DNA of 64,000 nt from Asterochloris sp. CNOR1 (taxonomy: Eukaryota; Chlorophyta; Trebouxiophyceae; Trebouxiales; Trebouxiaceae), in the NCBI GenBank assembly GCA_963969365.1, contig OZ017757.1, forward strand, positions 2,666,001 through 2,730,000. The letters are read 5' to 3'. Below, one piece after another: positions 1 to 11,177 of the stretch. Position 1 is the stretch's first letter. Each line of letters opens with the position of its first letter. The notes under the pieces are model-generated. The model searched no databases and was not told where the DNA came from. It was given only the letters and a program-made list of their open reading frames with translations. Both the position numbers and the translations under genes were made by a program.

Positions 1-428
1 GTCAGCAGAGGGTGTAAGAGTGCTGTCCCAGTTCACTCCAGCCTCTTGGACGTTCTCCTGGCTTGCTGCGTGCATGCAAAACTGCCTCTGTAATGGCACA
101 CAGGTGATAAATTCAGCCTGTCCCAGTCTTGTGGGCTGTCAGTGGCCCCACGTCTGTGCATTATGGTCTGTACGCCAAACAGCTTGATGCTTCACTGAGC
201 CATTTCAACATGTCCATGCTGATTTGATGGCCTTTCATTGGCAAGAGCACTGGTGTGAGGGCAACAGCCCATGGCAAAAGCAGGGCTTCACACAGCAAGC
301 TGGCAGGACCCACCCTATTGTGATGAAGAAAAGCCAGCACCACTATCGCTGCCAGCTTGCTGTCACGTGACGTTGACAGCATTGCTCATGTCTGACAGAC
401 GTTGGGTGCCTGTTCGCCTGATGTTCAC
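1..428. other. No resolved gene; probable continuation of a minus-strand gene
   Basis: I see no complete gene here. The exon ending at 429 on the minus strand has a GTGAAC donor and must continue leftward. A short minus-strand stretch near 290-380 reads hydrophobic and could be its next exon, but no acceptor-donor pair is convincing. Confidence 0.3.
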
Positions 429-931
429 CATGGGGTTCAGCAGCAGCAAGAGCATTGATCTCAGCAAGCTGGGCCATCACTTGAAGCTGCACAGGGCTCA
501 CACGAGCAGCACGTGCTGTCCCCATGCAATTGCTGGCATGCACTGCAGTCTTGCTCCCACCAGGCAGCAGTTGCCAGCTGCAGAGCCTGCCTGGACAGTG
601 CTGAGCATCTGCAAGGGCACGCATCTGGACCTTCCCTCGCCCGTGTTACCAATCATGTTGAGACTTTGACTGGAGCCTCCTCCTTCTGGGCCGCACAGAT
701 ATCCTGCAGCCCAGCTAGCCAAATCATCTCCCAGAATCAGATACACAGCTGGAATCACAGCCCACCTCAGCACAGCACAATGCTGCACCTTTGTCAGTGA
801 AGGCCTGAAGCCGTGCTTCTTGACAGCAGCTACAATGGCCTTACCCTGTCATCAACAGCAGCAACAATGGCCTCACCCTGTCCTTCTCTGCGTTTTGGCA
901 GGCCTTTTTCAGGGTCTGCAGCTCGCCAACA
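429..931 (-). CDS. Two linked exons of an unidentified helical protein (partial)
   Basis: Two minus-strand blocks look like consecutive exons. Exon 931..877 begins with one leftover base, reads VGELQTLKKACQNAEKDR and ends in phase 0 at an AGG|GTGAGG donor. Exon 486..429 starts in phase 0 after a TGTGCAG acceptor, reads LQVMAQLAEINALAAAEPH and ends at a GTGAAC donor. The phases agree, and both peptides are rich in Leu, Ala, Glu and Lys, as in amphipathic helices or coiled coils. I do not recognise the family. The 5' end could lie to the right, toward the exons at 3.5-3.96 kb, and the 3' end lies off the window. The acceptor of the first exon (after CGTCAAG) is weak. Product and gene extent are unknown. 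Confidence 0.35.
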
Positions 932-3060
932 CTTGACGTGTCATGCCCAGTCCCAGTAGCAGAGCCCTTTTGCTTGCTTGACAGGCGCTGCTGTCATCTC
1001 GCCAGCTGTGGCTACAAGGCTGTGCAGCAGGTGTTTAGCACTGAGCCAGCGAGCTGCAGCAGGTACCATCCTGCAAAAATCACCAGTCCCAGCGGCTTTC
1101 CAAATAAAAGCAGCACCTCTGTCCTCGAGTATGCACGATGCTGGATGTGAGTGGCTGTACAGCAGGCTTTTGGCTGTGGGCTGCATGCTTTCAGCTGCCG
1201 CTCTTAGAGTAAGCTGGGTGCATCTGTGCTGCAGGCTGCAGGTCCAGGGAAATGTTGCACCCCAAAACTGGCATGATCCTGGCACTGCTGACAGTCAGGG
1301 CATCCTGATGGGGCACTGCTGTGGGCCGCCAGATGCTGGGGGGCGGCCCCTTGGCTGTCCTCACTGTGTGCCTTGCCTGAGGTGCTCACCTGTTCCCTTG
1401 GGCTGATTGTGTGTGGGATGAGCCCTTGTACGTTGGCACTTCTGACCCACCCAGTAACACTGTACAGCAGTCATTCTGGAGGCTGAGCAGCACAGTGCCA
1501 ACCTGGGAGATGTGCATCAGTAGATCTGGCTGCTTGCAAGGGAGGTGTCCTTGCACTGGAAGAGAAGATTGGCTAAGAATAATTCATGGGGACAAAATCA
1601 GGTCAGCTTGTTAGAACACATCAAGATCAGCTGAGGATGAGGGAAACTGCCCAGCTTCATACTGTTGAGGCTGTGGCACCCATGTCTTTCCAGTAGAGCA
1701 CATTTGCAGTGGGGCCAGCTGCCATGCCATGACAGCAGCACACATGCAGCCTGGACCTGGACAACAGGACTTGGATCCTGGGGCAGGGTGCTGTCTGCAT
1801 CAGGCACTGGGAAGAGTTTGGAGCCCAAGAGTAGGTAGCACTGAAGGTGCTGGCAACATGCTCCTGCCAGAACAGCCTGGAGGCCGTCCAAACACCCATG
1901 CACCAGCATGTCTGCATCTGATGTCATGTTTTGAGAGATGCTGCATGTAGAGGTTTGCTGCAGTGAGGGCCTGCCCAATGGCAGAGCAGCTTGCAGCATT
2001 TCCCAGCTCCATGCAGCCTTGGGCTTCCCTGAGGCGACCTCCAGCAATTGCAGCCACACACCTGCCACCATACAGATTACAAGGGCGCCTCACAGCACAA
2101 TGCACTTTGGGTCAAGAACAGCTCCCTTTTGGACCTTGTTCCCCGAGGGGGGCCCTGCCATGCAAGGCTGCCCTTCAAAGTGCTCAGGGCCAATGCATTG
2201 AGGATTTCTGGTGCGTCTAGCCGCAGAGGTTCGAGCACTCTGCAGGAGGCAACCTTGCCTCAATCATGCCCTGACGAAAGCATGTGAGCTGAGCCCATTC
2301 TTTGATGTTGCTGCTGCTCTGCTGGCTGGCTGGTGCATCAGAACCTCAATACTGCCCCCGGAGGTCCCAGTGGGTTGTGAGACAAGAGAGAGAAGCGCAG
2401 CATGGTCCTGTTTGACTGCCGTCATCACTGTGCCCTGCAGGCCGCATACAGCAGTGCCTGTTGAGAAACCCAAGGCAGCCAGGCCATGCCTTGCACTTCA
2501 CCCGTGCTTGTCTTCATTCTGCCAGCAGCTCTTGGATGCAGGCGCTGGCCTGGCATATGAGGGGAGACGGAAGCCAGCGCTGGGCTACACAGCACTGTGA
2601 GGACCCTTCCAACCTGTTGTGCCTGCTGATGCTGCGGCCATCGACCAACCTGCACAGGCATGTGCCATGTGCATCACAGCCACTTGCATGCCTGGTGCCC
2701 TAAGGCCTCTCTTGCAAATTCCAGGCATACCTTTCATCAGTGCACCTCTCAGCAGCAGTGCTGCAGAAAGCCCTCGAGATCCTCACACTGGCTCCTGGTG
2801 TGCAGGTTCCCAAGGACAGCTCTGGGTGAGACGACACCCCGTGGTGCACTCACCCCCCAGACCTCGCTGAGGGTGTGGCCCATGCTGCATCAGGCAGGCA
2901 GGGCATGCGGCGGCCAAGCAGGCAGCTGGTGCGGTGGCAATGCATGGGGGTCACACCTCTGAGCATCAAAGAGGTATGGCATGAGGCGGATGAGCACACA
3001 GCCGATGTGATGGCATCACAAGGAGGTTGCAGGTCTGAACACGGTCAAGTTGTGGCCGCC
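932..3060. other. Long stretch without a resolved gene
   Basis: About 2.1 kb rich in CTG/CAG trinucleotide runs on both strands. Many open frames are present, but none shows paired splice sites with a consistent protein. It may be a large intron linking the exons at 0.4-0.9 kb with a gene to the right, or plain intergenic sequence. Confidence 0.3.
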
Positions 3061-3074
3061 TGTCCTGTCAGCTG

Positions 3075-3350
3075 CGGATCCAAGGATGCTGTCCTGGCCC
3101 ACCCTGGCCTCTTGGAGGCATTCTGTGCTGTCCTAGCCCACCCTGACCTCTTGGGAGGCATCCTGTGCTGTCCTAGCCCACTTGGGAGGCATCCTGTGCT
3201 GTCCTAGCCCACCCCGACCTCTTGGAGGCATCCTGTGCTGTCCTAGCCCACTTGGGAGGCATCCTGTGCTGTCCTAGCCCACCCCGACCTCTTGGAGGCA
3301 TCCTGTGCTGTCCTGGCCCACCCTGACCTCTTGGAGGCATCCTGTGCTTG
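3075..3350. repeat. Minisatellite with mixed 31-bp and 39-bp units
   Basis: A run of about seven imperfect copies built on GGAGGCATCCTGTGCTGTCC. Long units of about 39 bp that carry an extra CCGACCTCTT alternate with short units of about 31 bp that lack it. The copies differ by only a few bases, so the array is young. There are no CRISPR features: no unique spacers and variable unit length. Confidence 0.85.
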
Positions 3351-3522
3351 CTGTGTGCACTGCCTGCATGCACAGCCTGCCCAGCACAAATTGTGACCCC
3401 GCCTGCAAGCCTGCAGCGGTGAGGAAGCATGCTGTGCGACAGGACTCAGTGCCAGCAGGGAACACATCAGCACAGCCTGTTTCCAGCTGCAAGCCTGCAG
3501 CATCATGCACAGCACCAGCATA

Positions 3523-3958
3523 TTATATTGCCGTCTGCATGGGGCTGAGCTTGTGGGTTTTGGTGAGTTTGTCAGCAATCCTTTGCATCACTTTTATTAT
3601 GGCTTCCATGACATCGGTCATAATCACACTGTGTTTAGCATGCTGGTAGATCATTGTAACCAGCTGCAGCAGCAAGAGCAGTGACGTCAGCATTCCTGGG
3701 GCCGTCACCACCTGCAGTTGGTGTGCACAGCGGCCACACAAGCAACCTATGCAATTTGATAAGGCCACAGGCGCACAGTGCCGATGTCGATCCCAGCAGG
3801 CACCAGCTGCACAGTGGACAGTGCTGAGCATGACACAGGTCCCACCTCTTCAGGCCCATGCTTGAGAGTGTGCGTGACAATGTCATTTGCAAATTTAGCC
3901 TTGGCCTCGGCCTCCTCCTGCGGGGCCCTGAAGGCCTCCTGCAGCCAGCCAGCCAGAT
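3523..3958 (-). CDS. 3' end of an unidentified gene with a hydrophobic segment
   Basis: Two phase-compatible minus-strand exons. Exon 3958..3846 starts with two leftover bases after a CATGCAG acceptor, reads through LAGWLQEAFRAPQEE and ends at GAG|GTGGGA in phase 0. Exon 3711..3523 starts in phase 0 after AACTGCAG and ends in a TAA stop. The second exon begins with a hydrophobic run (GMLTSLLLLLQLVTMIY), followed by a helical Lys-rich tail (MEAIIKVMQRIADKLTK). The hydrophobic run could be a single transmembrane helix. The family is not recognised. The 5' exons must lie to the right of 3958, but the kinase N-lobe exon at 4203 ends in an incompatible phase, so the two are probably separate genes. 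Confidence 0.45.
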
Positions 3959-4093
3959 CTGCATGAGTCATAGCGCATCTGAATCAAGGGTGAGGTGGCA
4001 CGTGCACCGAGCCAGGCCGCCTGCTGGTCGCCTGGCAGGCTCCATGCATGGTCAGCTTGCCAGCTTGGTCTGGGAGGCTACAGCTATGCATAA

Positions 4094-4144
4094 CATCAAT
4101 ATTGATTGATCAATATTGATGGCGGTACTAAATCACTAGTGATT
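4094..4144. repeat. Two adjacent perfect palindromes
   Basis: Bases 4094-4106 and 4109-4121 are 13-bp perfect inverted repeats (CATCAATATTGAT and its complement) with a 2-bp spacer. Bases 4131-4144 form a second perfect palindrome, AATCACTAGTGATT, inside a longer imperfect hairpin that reaches GGCGG at 4121 and CCGCC near 4155. The stretch is AT-rich compared with its surroundings. It lies just beyond the donor of the kinase N-lobe exon, where a rearrangement breakpoint is suspected. Confidence 0.8.
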
Positions 4145-4202
4145 CACTATGCCGCCGCAGGCCCCAGCCTGAGTCAGACTGCCCTGGAAAGCAAGGACTC
4201 AC

Positions 4203-4584
4203 TCCAGCACAAGGTAAGAGTGTTTCTGCCCATCCTGGTAGGCAGAGGAGGCCAACTCCATCTGCACAGTGTGGCTGCTGCCAGACAGGCGCCGCATCAT
4301 ATGATGCATGTCAGCCTCCCGCGCAGGAGACGGCCAGATCCAACTCTTGGCCACCTGAAAGCACAAGGCAGAGGTGGCTTGCTGCAGCAGCTGCTGTTGC
4401 AATGTGGTCCCTGCCTCTTGATGCAGCATGAATTTACCTTGACAGCATAGAGTCGGCCTGAGGCATCACAACATCTATACACCTTTCCACCACTTCCGTA
4501 GCCGATGGGGCCCGTCTGCATGAGCCAGTCTGGGTGCCAAGGGGCCTGGCAGAGACCCATGCTTAGACTGCTGTCAAGATTCAT
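4203..4584 (-). CDS. Protein kinase, N-lobe half
   Basis: Exon 4584..4438 carries an ATG, the glycine-rich loop GYGSGGKVY and the ATP-anchoring lysine in LYAVK, then a GTAAAT donor in phase 0. Exon 4354..4203 starts after TTTCAG and holds the helix-C region (READMHHMMRRL) and beta-4/beta-5 up to the hinge, HSYLVLE, ending after two bases of the Glu codon at a GTGAGT donor. No C-lobe follows on this strand. The missing half, beginning right after the hinge with the matching phase, lies 10.3 kb away on the plus strand at 14,917 (see that entry). An acceptor-like CACCAG just before the ATG means an upstream exon is possible. Kinase subfamily undetermined; the fold assignment is firm. Confidence 0.75.
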
Positions 4585-4862
4585 GCTGTCTGTCCTGGTG
4601 TGCGCAAATCAATCATCTTCGTGAAAAACAGAAAGTTCTCATCACATCTCTGTCACTGCTGCTGGGTGCATCTGGGCTGCTTCGCCAGACTCAGTCTGTC
4701 TCTCCGAGGTGGCGCTGCGCCGACCACATTGATTGACTTCGGTGAGGCGATTGGAGGCAGCAGCAACATGCCTTTGCAGACATTAGGGCCGGCGTGCCCC
4801 TCAACGGCCCTGGAAGCTTTGCTGCACTCTCACTCAGCATCCTACTGCTGCAGGACGTCCCC
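4585..4862. promoter_or_regulatory. Shared divergent 5' region
   Basis: 278 bp separate the minus-strand kinase ATG (4584) from the plus-strand ATG at 4863, so one short region would serve both genes. No TATA box is obvious. Promoter function is inferred only from the geometry. Confidence 0.3.
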
Positions 4863-4946
4863 ATGGCCAAAAGTAAGAAGAACAAGACCAAGACCCGCCC
4901 TGCTGGCGGCCAGCCCCAGCGTCCTGACCCTGCTGAAGTCGCAAGA
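4863..4946 (+). CDS. First exon of a basic protein (partial)
   Basis: The exon opens with ATG GCC and encodes 28 residues beginning MAKSKKNKTKTRP and ending PAEVAR. It stops in phase 0 at AGA|GTAAGC, a good donor. The Lys/Arg-rich start resembles a nuclear or nucleolar signal or a ribosome-associated tail, but 28 residues are too few to name the product. I find no convincing second exon before the transposon end at 5387. The gene may be interrupted by the element or continue on the far side of the rearrangement. Confidence 0.4.
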
Positions 4947-5386
4947 GTAAGCCAACAGGGGCAGCAGTCGTATGGCAGCAGTCGTATGGCAGCGATCTGA
5001 GCCCCTGCCAGCATTTTCAGCCCTTGCAAGGGCTCGCACGTGGCAGCGTCAGCAGTGTCTCAACATGCCTGGCAGCTTGACAGTACACAGCTGAAGCATC
5101 GATGATATCTGGCCACACTAAATAGCAATTTCAGTCAGTGCACGTACCAGCCAGGAGCCACAAAAGCACACTGCTGCAGTCTTAACTTTGTCAGCTGATC
5201 CTGCACAGCCCATGTGCTTGGCAGCGCTCAAAAGTGGCAGCTGGTGCAATATGCCTGACCCGCACCAAAAGCCCTGCAACCGATGTAGCCTACAGGGTGC
5301 ATGCCTGATCATGATCTTACCACAAGGGGTGTTGCACACCTGCATGGCAGCCCTCAGCGCTGACTCAGCGAGTCAGTGACCGCTGG
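4947..5386. other. No gene seen
   Basis: Probably intron of the gene starting at 4863, up to the left end of the transposon. Nothing else is supported. Confidence 0.4.
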
Positions 5387-5420
5387 CATCTGAAGAGTGC
5401 GAACAGCACAGATCTGTAGG
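5387..5420 (+). repeat. Left terminal inverted repeat of the transposon
   Basis: This 34-bp sequence begins CATCTGAAGAGTGC and ends AGATCTGTAGG. Its reverse complement recurs at 14,545-14,578 with 32 of 34 positions identical; the only differences are two adjacent bases (GA versus AG) after GAGTGC. Inside it lies an AT-richer subterminal zone full of TGTAC and GCACCAAAAG motifs, also found at the other end. Confidence 0.85.
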
Positions 5421-5794
5421 GCAGTTTGCACTAGTACACAAACTGCACCAAAAGCTTGGCACAAAGCGGTGCAAAGCTTGGCACCTGTACACATTGGTAA
5501 CACAAGCTTGTGTGCCGCTTTGCATGACTGCTTATTTTGTACAATGACTTAGAGATACAAAGTTGTACAAAATTGTGCTTGTGCAGTAAACAACATTTTG
5601 GTACCTGTACTTCATTCTACTGTCATGTACGGGTTGGGTCATGTTGCACATATCTGTACAAAAAGTTTGGTGCAAAATGGTGTCCATAGACACCAATGTA
5701 CATATTACAGTGGCGTGTGGCATAGGGCCGAGCAGTACCAGATGTGTGGCACGGCCAATACAGCTGTCATTGAGGGAGTTACAACTTGGCATCA

Positions 5795-8700
5795 TCACTT
5801 CACGTAGTGGTTGAAATAATAGCGCTGAGGGCATGTGGGGTCTGGCTGGATGTAAACGGGCCTGATGATCCTATCTGCAAGGATACAGTCGTAGTGTGGG
5901 AGTTCCGTGCGTCCCTCCTTCAGAGTGGCCCACTTGAGGCGCTGCATGCCCCTCAGCGGCCTGTCCTGGCGGCCTTTCAGAAGGCGTCCTTTAGAAGGCA
6001 GCCTGTTGCGAGTGTCAGCTGCATCATACCAGCGCACAAATGCTGCTGCGATCATCTTCCCGCTGTGGTTGCTTCTGTAGCTGAATAGCAGTCTGAGCTG
6101 TGCAAACCAAATCTGGTCAGCATTGCCCCTGCAGCACCAGTGTGATCTGGTGTATTGGCAGCAGGCCATGCAAACTTGAGCAACTAATATGGCCCAGCGT
6201 GACCTGGGTTTGGACAGAGGAGCATGCCTGATCATGGCAGGGATACCAAGCGCAGTGCGACCCTATCATGCAACCAAGCGGGCTGCTCCTTTTATCCACA
6301 TAACAAGCAGTCTTTGCGCTCACACCTGACTGCAACGTCATCAAAGACTGGGTGACCAGGGCTGCCAAAGCTTGGCGAGGCCCTCAATGTGGCTCCAACC
6401 ATATCATCGCCCACCCTGCGCTCATAGGCAACGCCCAAAGCTGAGCTAACCTTGACCTGCAAAGCATGCAAGGCACACGCAACATGCAGACACCAGACTG
6501 AACTTCACTTGGGAAGGCCATCAGTGGTGTGCATCGCATGCGGTGGGCAAGGGCCAGCTTAGATCCAGGGACTCCCAGGACAAGGGGGACCCTGCCCCCA
6601 CAGGGGGCACTGCCTCCACACCCCTGTCACATGTCACCCAATGGTGTTTGAGTGGCAGCTGCTACAGACACATGCCCGACCCGCACGACCAATAGCGCTT
6701 CAGCCTGCCACAGCTCCACACAGGCGCCAACTCGCGTGCTGACCTGACCTGACCTGTCGGACAACCCCGCAGGCGCAGGTTGTGCAGATTCTGCTCACCT
6801 TTGGATAGCTCAGCTTCGGCAGCCTTGCCAGCAATGTGGCCTCAGGGTCCTGGGGATTCCGCGTGGGGTAGCCTGCCAGCATGAGGCACACTGCTTTGTA
6901 GAGCTGTTGCAACTCTGGCTGTTGTTGCAGCAGCTCACGCTCTGTGTCACTGAGAGAGCCAAGTCTGTTCAGTGAATCCTGATGGAAGGCCCGGTAGTCA
7001 ACATCCCCGCCCCTGATTGTCATGTGTGGCAAGCCGGACTTGAGCGCCTTCTGGGCCTGCATGAGGCTGAAACGTTGTCAGTCACGACGCTGGCACAGGC
7101 TGAGCTGCCACAGGCTGAGTGAGCAGACTTGCTTGCTGGCCTGTCACAGCACTGCATGCACTGAGGCTACAAATGCGCTCACCACACTCATCGCCCTGTG
7201 CCCAGGCGCCTCATACATGTCCTCCTGAGCTTGCCGCACACCATCCAGTCGCCTGACCTGCTTGCTGATCTGCATCACAAGGATGTAGTGGCAACAGAGA
7301 TGCATAGCGCGCCACGGGCAGCACAAGCACACTCAGCATCAAGCTTTGAGATGTGCCACAGTGGTCAGCGGGGTCACACAATGAGCAGCACCTGAGAGCG
7401 TGCAGTCTTGCATGAGACTTCTGGCGGCCGAAAGTGTCCACAATCGTGTCTGGATGCAGCTGACGAATGCCATGCAGTGCGCAGACCTGGTTCATCAGGG
7501 TAGCCTTGTGGTTGTTAGTGAACAGCTTAGCTGCTTTGAAGTCCTTGTGACTGCGCTCCCCGTAGGAGGCACTCGCGATGGCGACGCTGCCAAACTCGCG
7601 AATGAGCTCCCCAAACTTGAACATGTCATAGAATTTGGGAAAAGCCCAGGACTTGTCCCCCAAGCCCACTGCCGCGCTCTGAAACCTGCAGTGTGGCGTG
7701 CACACACTGGGTACCAAGGCACCAAGGTGGAGCCTGGGCAATGCTGATTGCTGAACCATAGCCACCACCTAGCAGCGCTGATGTAACACAAGACTGCCCA
7801 GCCACCACAGCCGTCGTTGAACATGGCATGCTTTGCACTCATCGTGTGATGCTGTGGCGTACCTGACCCTGGCGTCTTGTACAGCTGCGATGGTGTGCTC
7901 GGTGTGTTGCCGCATGTCTCTGAGGTCACTCCACTCCATCAGAGCTGCAACACAAATCACAGGGGGGCCGTAAGTTATAGAAGCGCACTGAGGGCAGGCA
8001 GAGTGCCTCTCTGGCCTGAAATTGGCACCGGCAGTACAGGCTGGCCGTCAGTGAGCAAGGAGGGCCACTCTCTACTGCTTGAAGGCAGGCATGCTGAGTC
8101 ACCGTCAACCCAGCCCGTCAGCTGGGCATGCCACAGGCAGTGTCTGGTGGCCATGCATGTTGCCACGTTACCAAAGCAATTTCTGCAGAGCGTCCTTGCA
8201 CCTGTGAAAGCGTGACAGTAGGGCTCCATGTCCTCCAAGCCAAGCAGACACACGGGCATGCAAGCCCCCAGGCTGTGCCGCTGTGTTGCTGTGATGTTCT
8301 TGGCGACGAGGCGCTTGGCGGGCAAGTGCAGGTCCATGTAGGAAGGAACCTGCTTGAAGCGCTCCTTGACGATGTTGTACTGGCCACTGGCATGCAGTTT
8401 CTTCTCAGTGACGTCAAAGAGGTGCTTGATGAGGCCACAGCTGGTGTTGTGCATTGCGTCAGGGAAGACGAGGTGATGGCAGTCTACATCAGTGTTGAAC
8501 CCATATAGGCAAGTCTGCAGCGCCAAACTCGAGAGATGTCAGCATCACAGCACGAAAACGACTGCCTTGGATGGCAGGTTGCAGAAGAATGATGGGAGGC
8601 AACAGCTCAAATGTCAAGTTTGTGAGGCCCCTTCTGCAAATGAGGTCCATCATCAAGAAAACAACATGTATGCGTGCACCCACCACAAGGCAACAGGTCT

Positions 8701-11104
8701 TCAGGTAAGCATGGAGACCTTACCATCTCGGCCTCGTGGAGGGAGACCGAATCAAGCTTCTGGAGCGCCTCTTTCTCCTCGCCCTTCGCCAGCAGCGCCT
8801 TGGCAGCTTTGACCACCTTGCAAGACGGCACAACATGGGTTGTGTGAGGCCAGTGCAGCCTACATCACCAGGGCAGTCACCTGCCAGGCTGGGACTAGTT
8901 GGGCCTTGATAGTCTCAGGCTGGGCCTAATGGGGCCTCGATAGTCCCAGGCTGAGACTGTTTGGACCTCAGCAGTCCCATGCAACCTCATAAGTCAGCAC
9001 CCATCTACAGCCTGACCTGCTTCATGGCGGCTGCCGTCCTGGGCTCAAACGTCCTGTCGTACTGGTCCAGGCTGTCCTTGCGGACCAGGTCCCATGGGTC
9101 AGAGTAGTAGGCAGGGTGGTGCTTGATGTTCAGCAGGGCATTGGCGGCCTTGCGGTCGGCAATCCAGAAAGCTAGCAATGGGTAGCAACGCCTTTCAATG
9201 CCGTCTGCGTCCTTAAATATGGTGCCACTGCACAGCACATCGAGATTGTAGACTTCGCTCGACTGCTGCCAGACCAAGGCAGGAGGCAGGTGGCTGTTGG
9301 CCCCACGCAAGTCTGTCAGGCAGCCTGTGGTAGGCCACCTACAGAGTCTGGAGGCACAGTCATTCTGCAGCACCATGAATGCTGTCACTGGGTTGTGCTA
9401 CCTGCTACTGATCACCTGAAACTTGCTTCCTTCCAGTCTGCCAAGAAAATTCTGATGCAGACAGCATCCAGACGTCTCTGAAGATCTGAAAGCAGGCTGC
9501 AACAGGGGGAATGTTTCAACACCACAGTGTGTGCAGATGGGCGCAGCAGACAACACACAAATGTCTTCTCAGAGCAGAGAGAGTCTCTGCCAAGGGCTTG
9601 ACTTTGAAAGAGGACAGAAGTGTCAAGACTCACATGTTATCCCTTTTATCGTCTAGGTTGCTGCCTGGGAAGCTGCTGGCATCCACAGAGGGTAGCAGTG
9701 CCACACGGCGGTAGCCATCGCGCGACAGCATGTGGCTCAGGGGCTGAAGGGGGCAGAATATGACAACAGGGTGTGCTTTTCGGTCGCCATCTCGCTCAAG
9801 AATGGTGCCATCATTGTAACCAATCCAGGGACATACATACCCCTTTAGACGCTCCTGCACTTGGTGAGCAGCAAAGCAATTAGTCTGCATAGGTGCCAGT
9901 GCAACTGGTGTCAACACAGCAACTGTTGTCTGCAGTGGGGTGGCCAGTGCAGCTGGTGTGCAGCCCAGCAACATCTGTCCGCAGTGGTGCCTGTGCAGTG
10001 TTCAGCCAAAGCGAGAACACAGGCCTGCCTGATTGCGTCTCAGCCAATCTGCATTGTGGAATGAGCTCCAGACTCTGTCTCCAGCTTCTGAAAAGCAGTG
10101 GTTGCCATCCCAGGCAAGACGCCCTGCCTGCACATGCATGTTGCCATTGCAAGGCAACAACAGACGATATGCATTGTGGCTTGTATGATTCAAATGCAGA
10201 GTAGCACGCAGTCTGCAATGTTGCACAGCTACACAGCAGCATGAAGTGCCACTACACTGGCCTGCCAGACTCTATGGATCAGGTGACTGCACACCTTCCT
10301 ACTGCGCACAAGCTCTGCCAGCGGCTCCAAGGAAGCGCGGTACGAAAAAGGAAATGTGTACTCACTGCCTTTGACTACAATACTTACATGGGCAGGCTTC
10401 CAGTCCTGCAAATAATGGGACAGCCTCAAGTGCTAGCTTGAGGGGCAAGCCGAGTGCCAGCACATGTACTGCAACAAGCCGCCAGACTTTGAGAGACTGG
10501 CAACCACCCACCTGGGCTGCGTTAATGTCTAGATACTGGTTGAACTCCTGGGCATTCCTCCACGGCACGTTCTGCGGGTTGAAGTTAGGACGTGCAATAT
10601 GCGCAACACTGCATCCTTGGAGGCTGTCGGCAGGTCGGCGAGAGCATCCCTGAGGAGCCTATACTCCTCTGGCAGGCTGCCAATGGAGTTGTCTTCACAA
10701 CCTGTGTCATCAGGGAGCCCAGGCAGGGGCTCGGCAGCCACAACAGCAGGTGTGAGAGCCTGCTCATACTGCCTGGTGAGGGGGTTGAGCGCCAAGCCAT
10801 CTGCCAGCTGCAACTCAGGCTGCAGCTCTCGCTGCTGTTGCTGTGAGGGCTGTTGCTGGTCTAGCTGCTGAGGCTCCTCCCAAGCATCTGCACCTGTGTC
10901 TGGCAGATCATCGTTTCCATCATAGAAATGAGCAGTGTCATCAGCTGATGGTGGCTCCGACGCCGATGGTGAAGTATATTGCGCGGAAACAAGAGCCCTT
11001 CGCTTGCGGCACTTTGGTAACGACTGATGCAATCGCAGGGAATGCTCTGAAAAAGGGCCCTGACCGGGACACCAGTCACAAATCTGCGAGCCGTTCGCTG
11101 GCAT
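5795..11104 (-). CDS. Plavaka-like transposase, multi-exon and probably decayed
   Basis: From the ATG at 11,104 the minus strand encodes, in order: a C2H2-type finger (CDWCPGQGPFSEHSLRLHQ, then a further Cys); an acidic and Gln-rich linker; blocks NVPWRNAQEFNQYLDI (10.5 kb) and DWKPAHVSIVVKGSEY (10.4 kb); core blocks near 9.85-9.65 kb and 9.3-9.0 kb; FPDAMHNTSCGLIKHL plus a lysine-rich stretch (8.5-8.3 kb); WAFPKFYDMFKF followed by GERSHKDFKAAK (7.7-7.4 kb); and a C-terminal RIIRPVYIQPDP motif with the stop at 5795. A finger at the start, the 'D-x-LH..G..KHL' and 'PK-H..ERxHKD' signatures and the 'IVRPVxLxP' tail are known from Plavaka/KDZ-type DDE transposases of fungi and algae. I could not join all exons in phase. 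A frame change near 10,590 suggests decay. Exact exon borders are not given for that reason. Confidence 0.65.
8887..8979. repeat. 31-bp minisatellite, three copies
   Basis: Three head-to-tail 31-bp units, each starting CAGGCTG and ending near AGTCC, lie in a non-coding part of the transposon. The same unit recurs at 17.8 kb outside the element. Confidence 0.8.
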
Positions 11105-11177
11105 TCGCGAAAAAAAAGGAATGTTGACTTGGCGCTCTTTGACCGACGGGACTGCTCATCAGTCTGCCCATCCCAGC
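11105..11177. promoter_or_regulatory. Bidirectional promoter candidate inside the transposon
   Basis: The transposase ATG (minus, 11,104) and the second gene's ATG (plus, 11,178, or an in-frame ATG at 11,121) are 16-73 bp apart. The gap contains an A-run (AAAAAAAA near 11,110). Such closeness implies shared transcription control, or that the plus-strand gene starts at the inner ATG. This is inferred from geometry. Confidence 0.4.

Noticed and set aside
3075-3350. CRISPR-like array of regular repeats
   Set aside because: Units are directly adjacent, vary in length (31 and 39 bp) and have no unique spacers. The setting is eukaryotic; it is a minisatellite.
4129-4160. Similarity of ATCACTAGTGA plus GC-rich sequence to a cloning-vector polylinker
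   Set aside because: Only an 11-base palindrome is shared; the flanking bases differ. It is explained as a natural palindrome.
4720-4765. Plus-strand peptide LIDFGEAIGG resembling a kinase DFG motif
   Set aside because: No HRD loop or helix-F segment lies nearby in any frame and it sits in a probable promoter region. The C-lobe at 14.9 kb already supplies a DFG motif with proper context.
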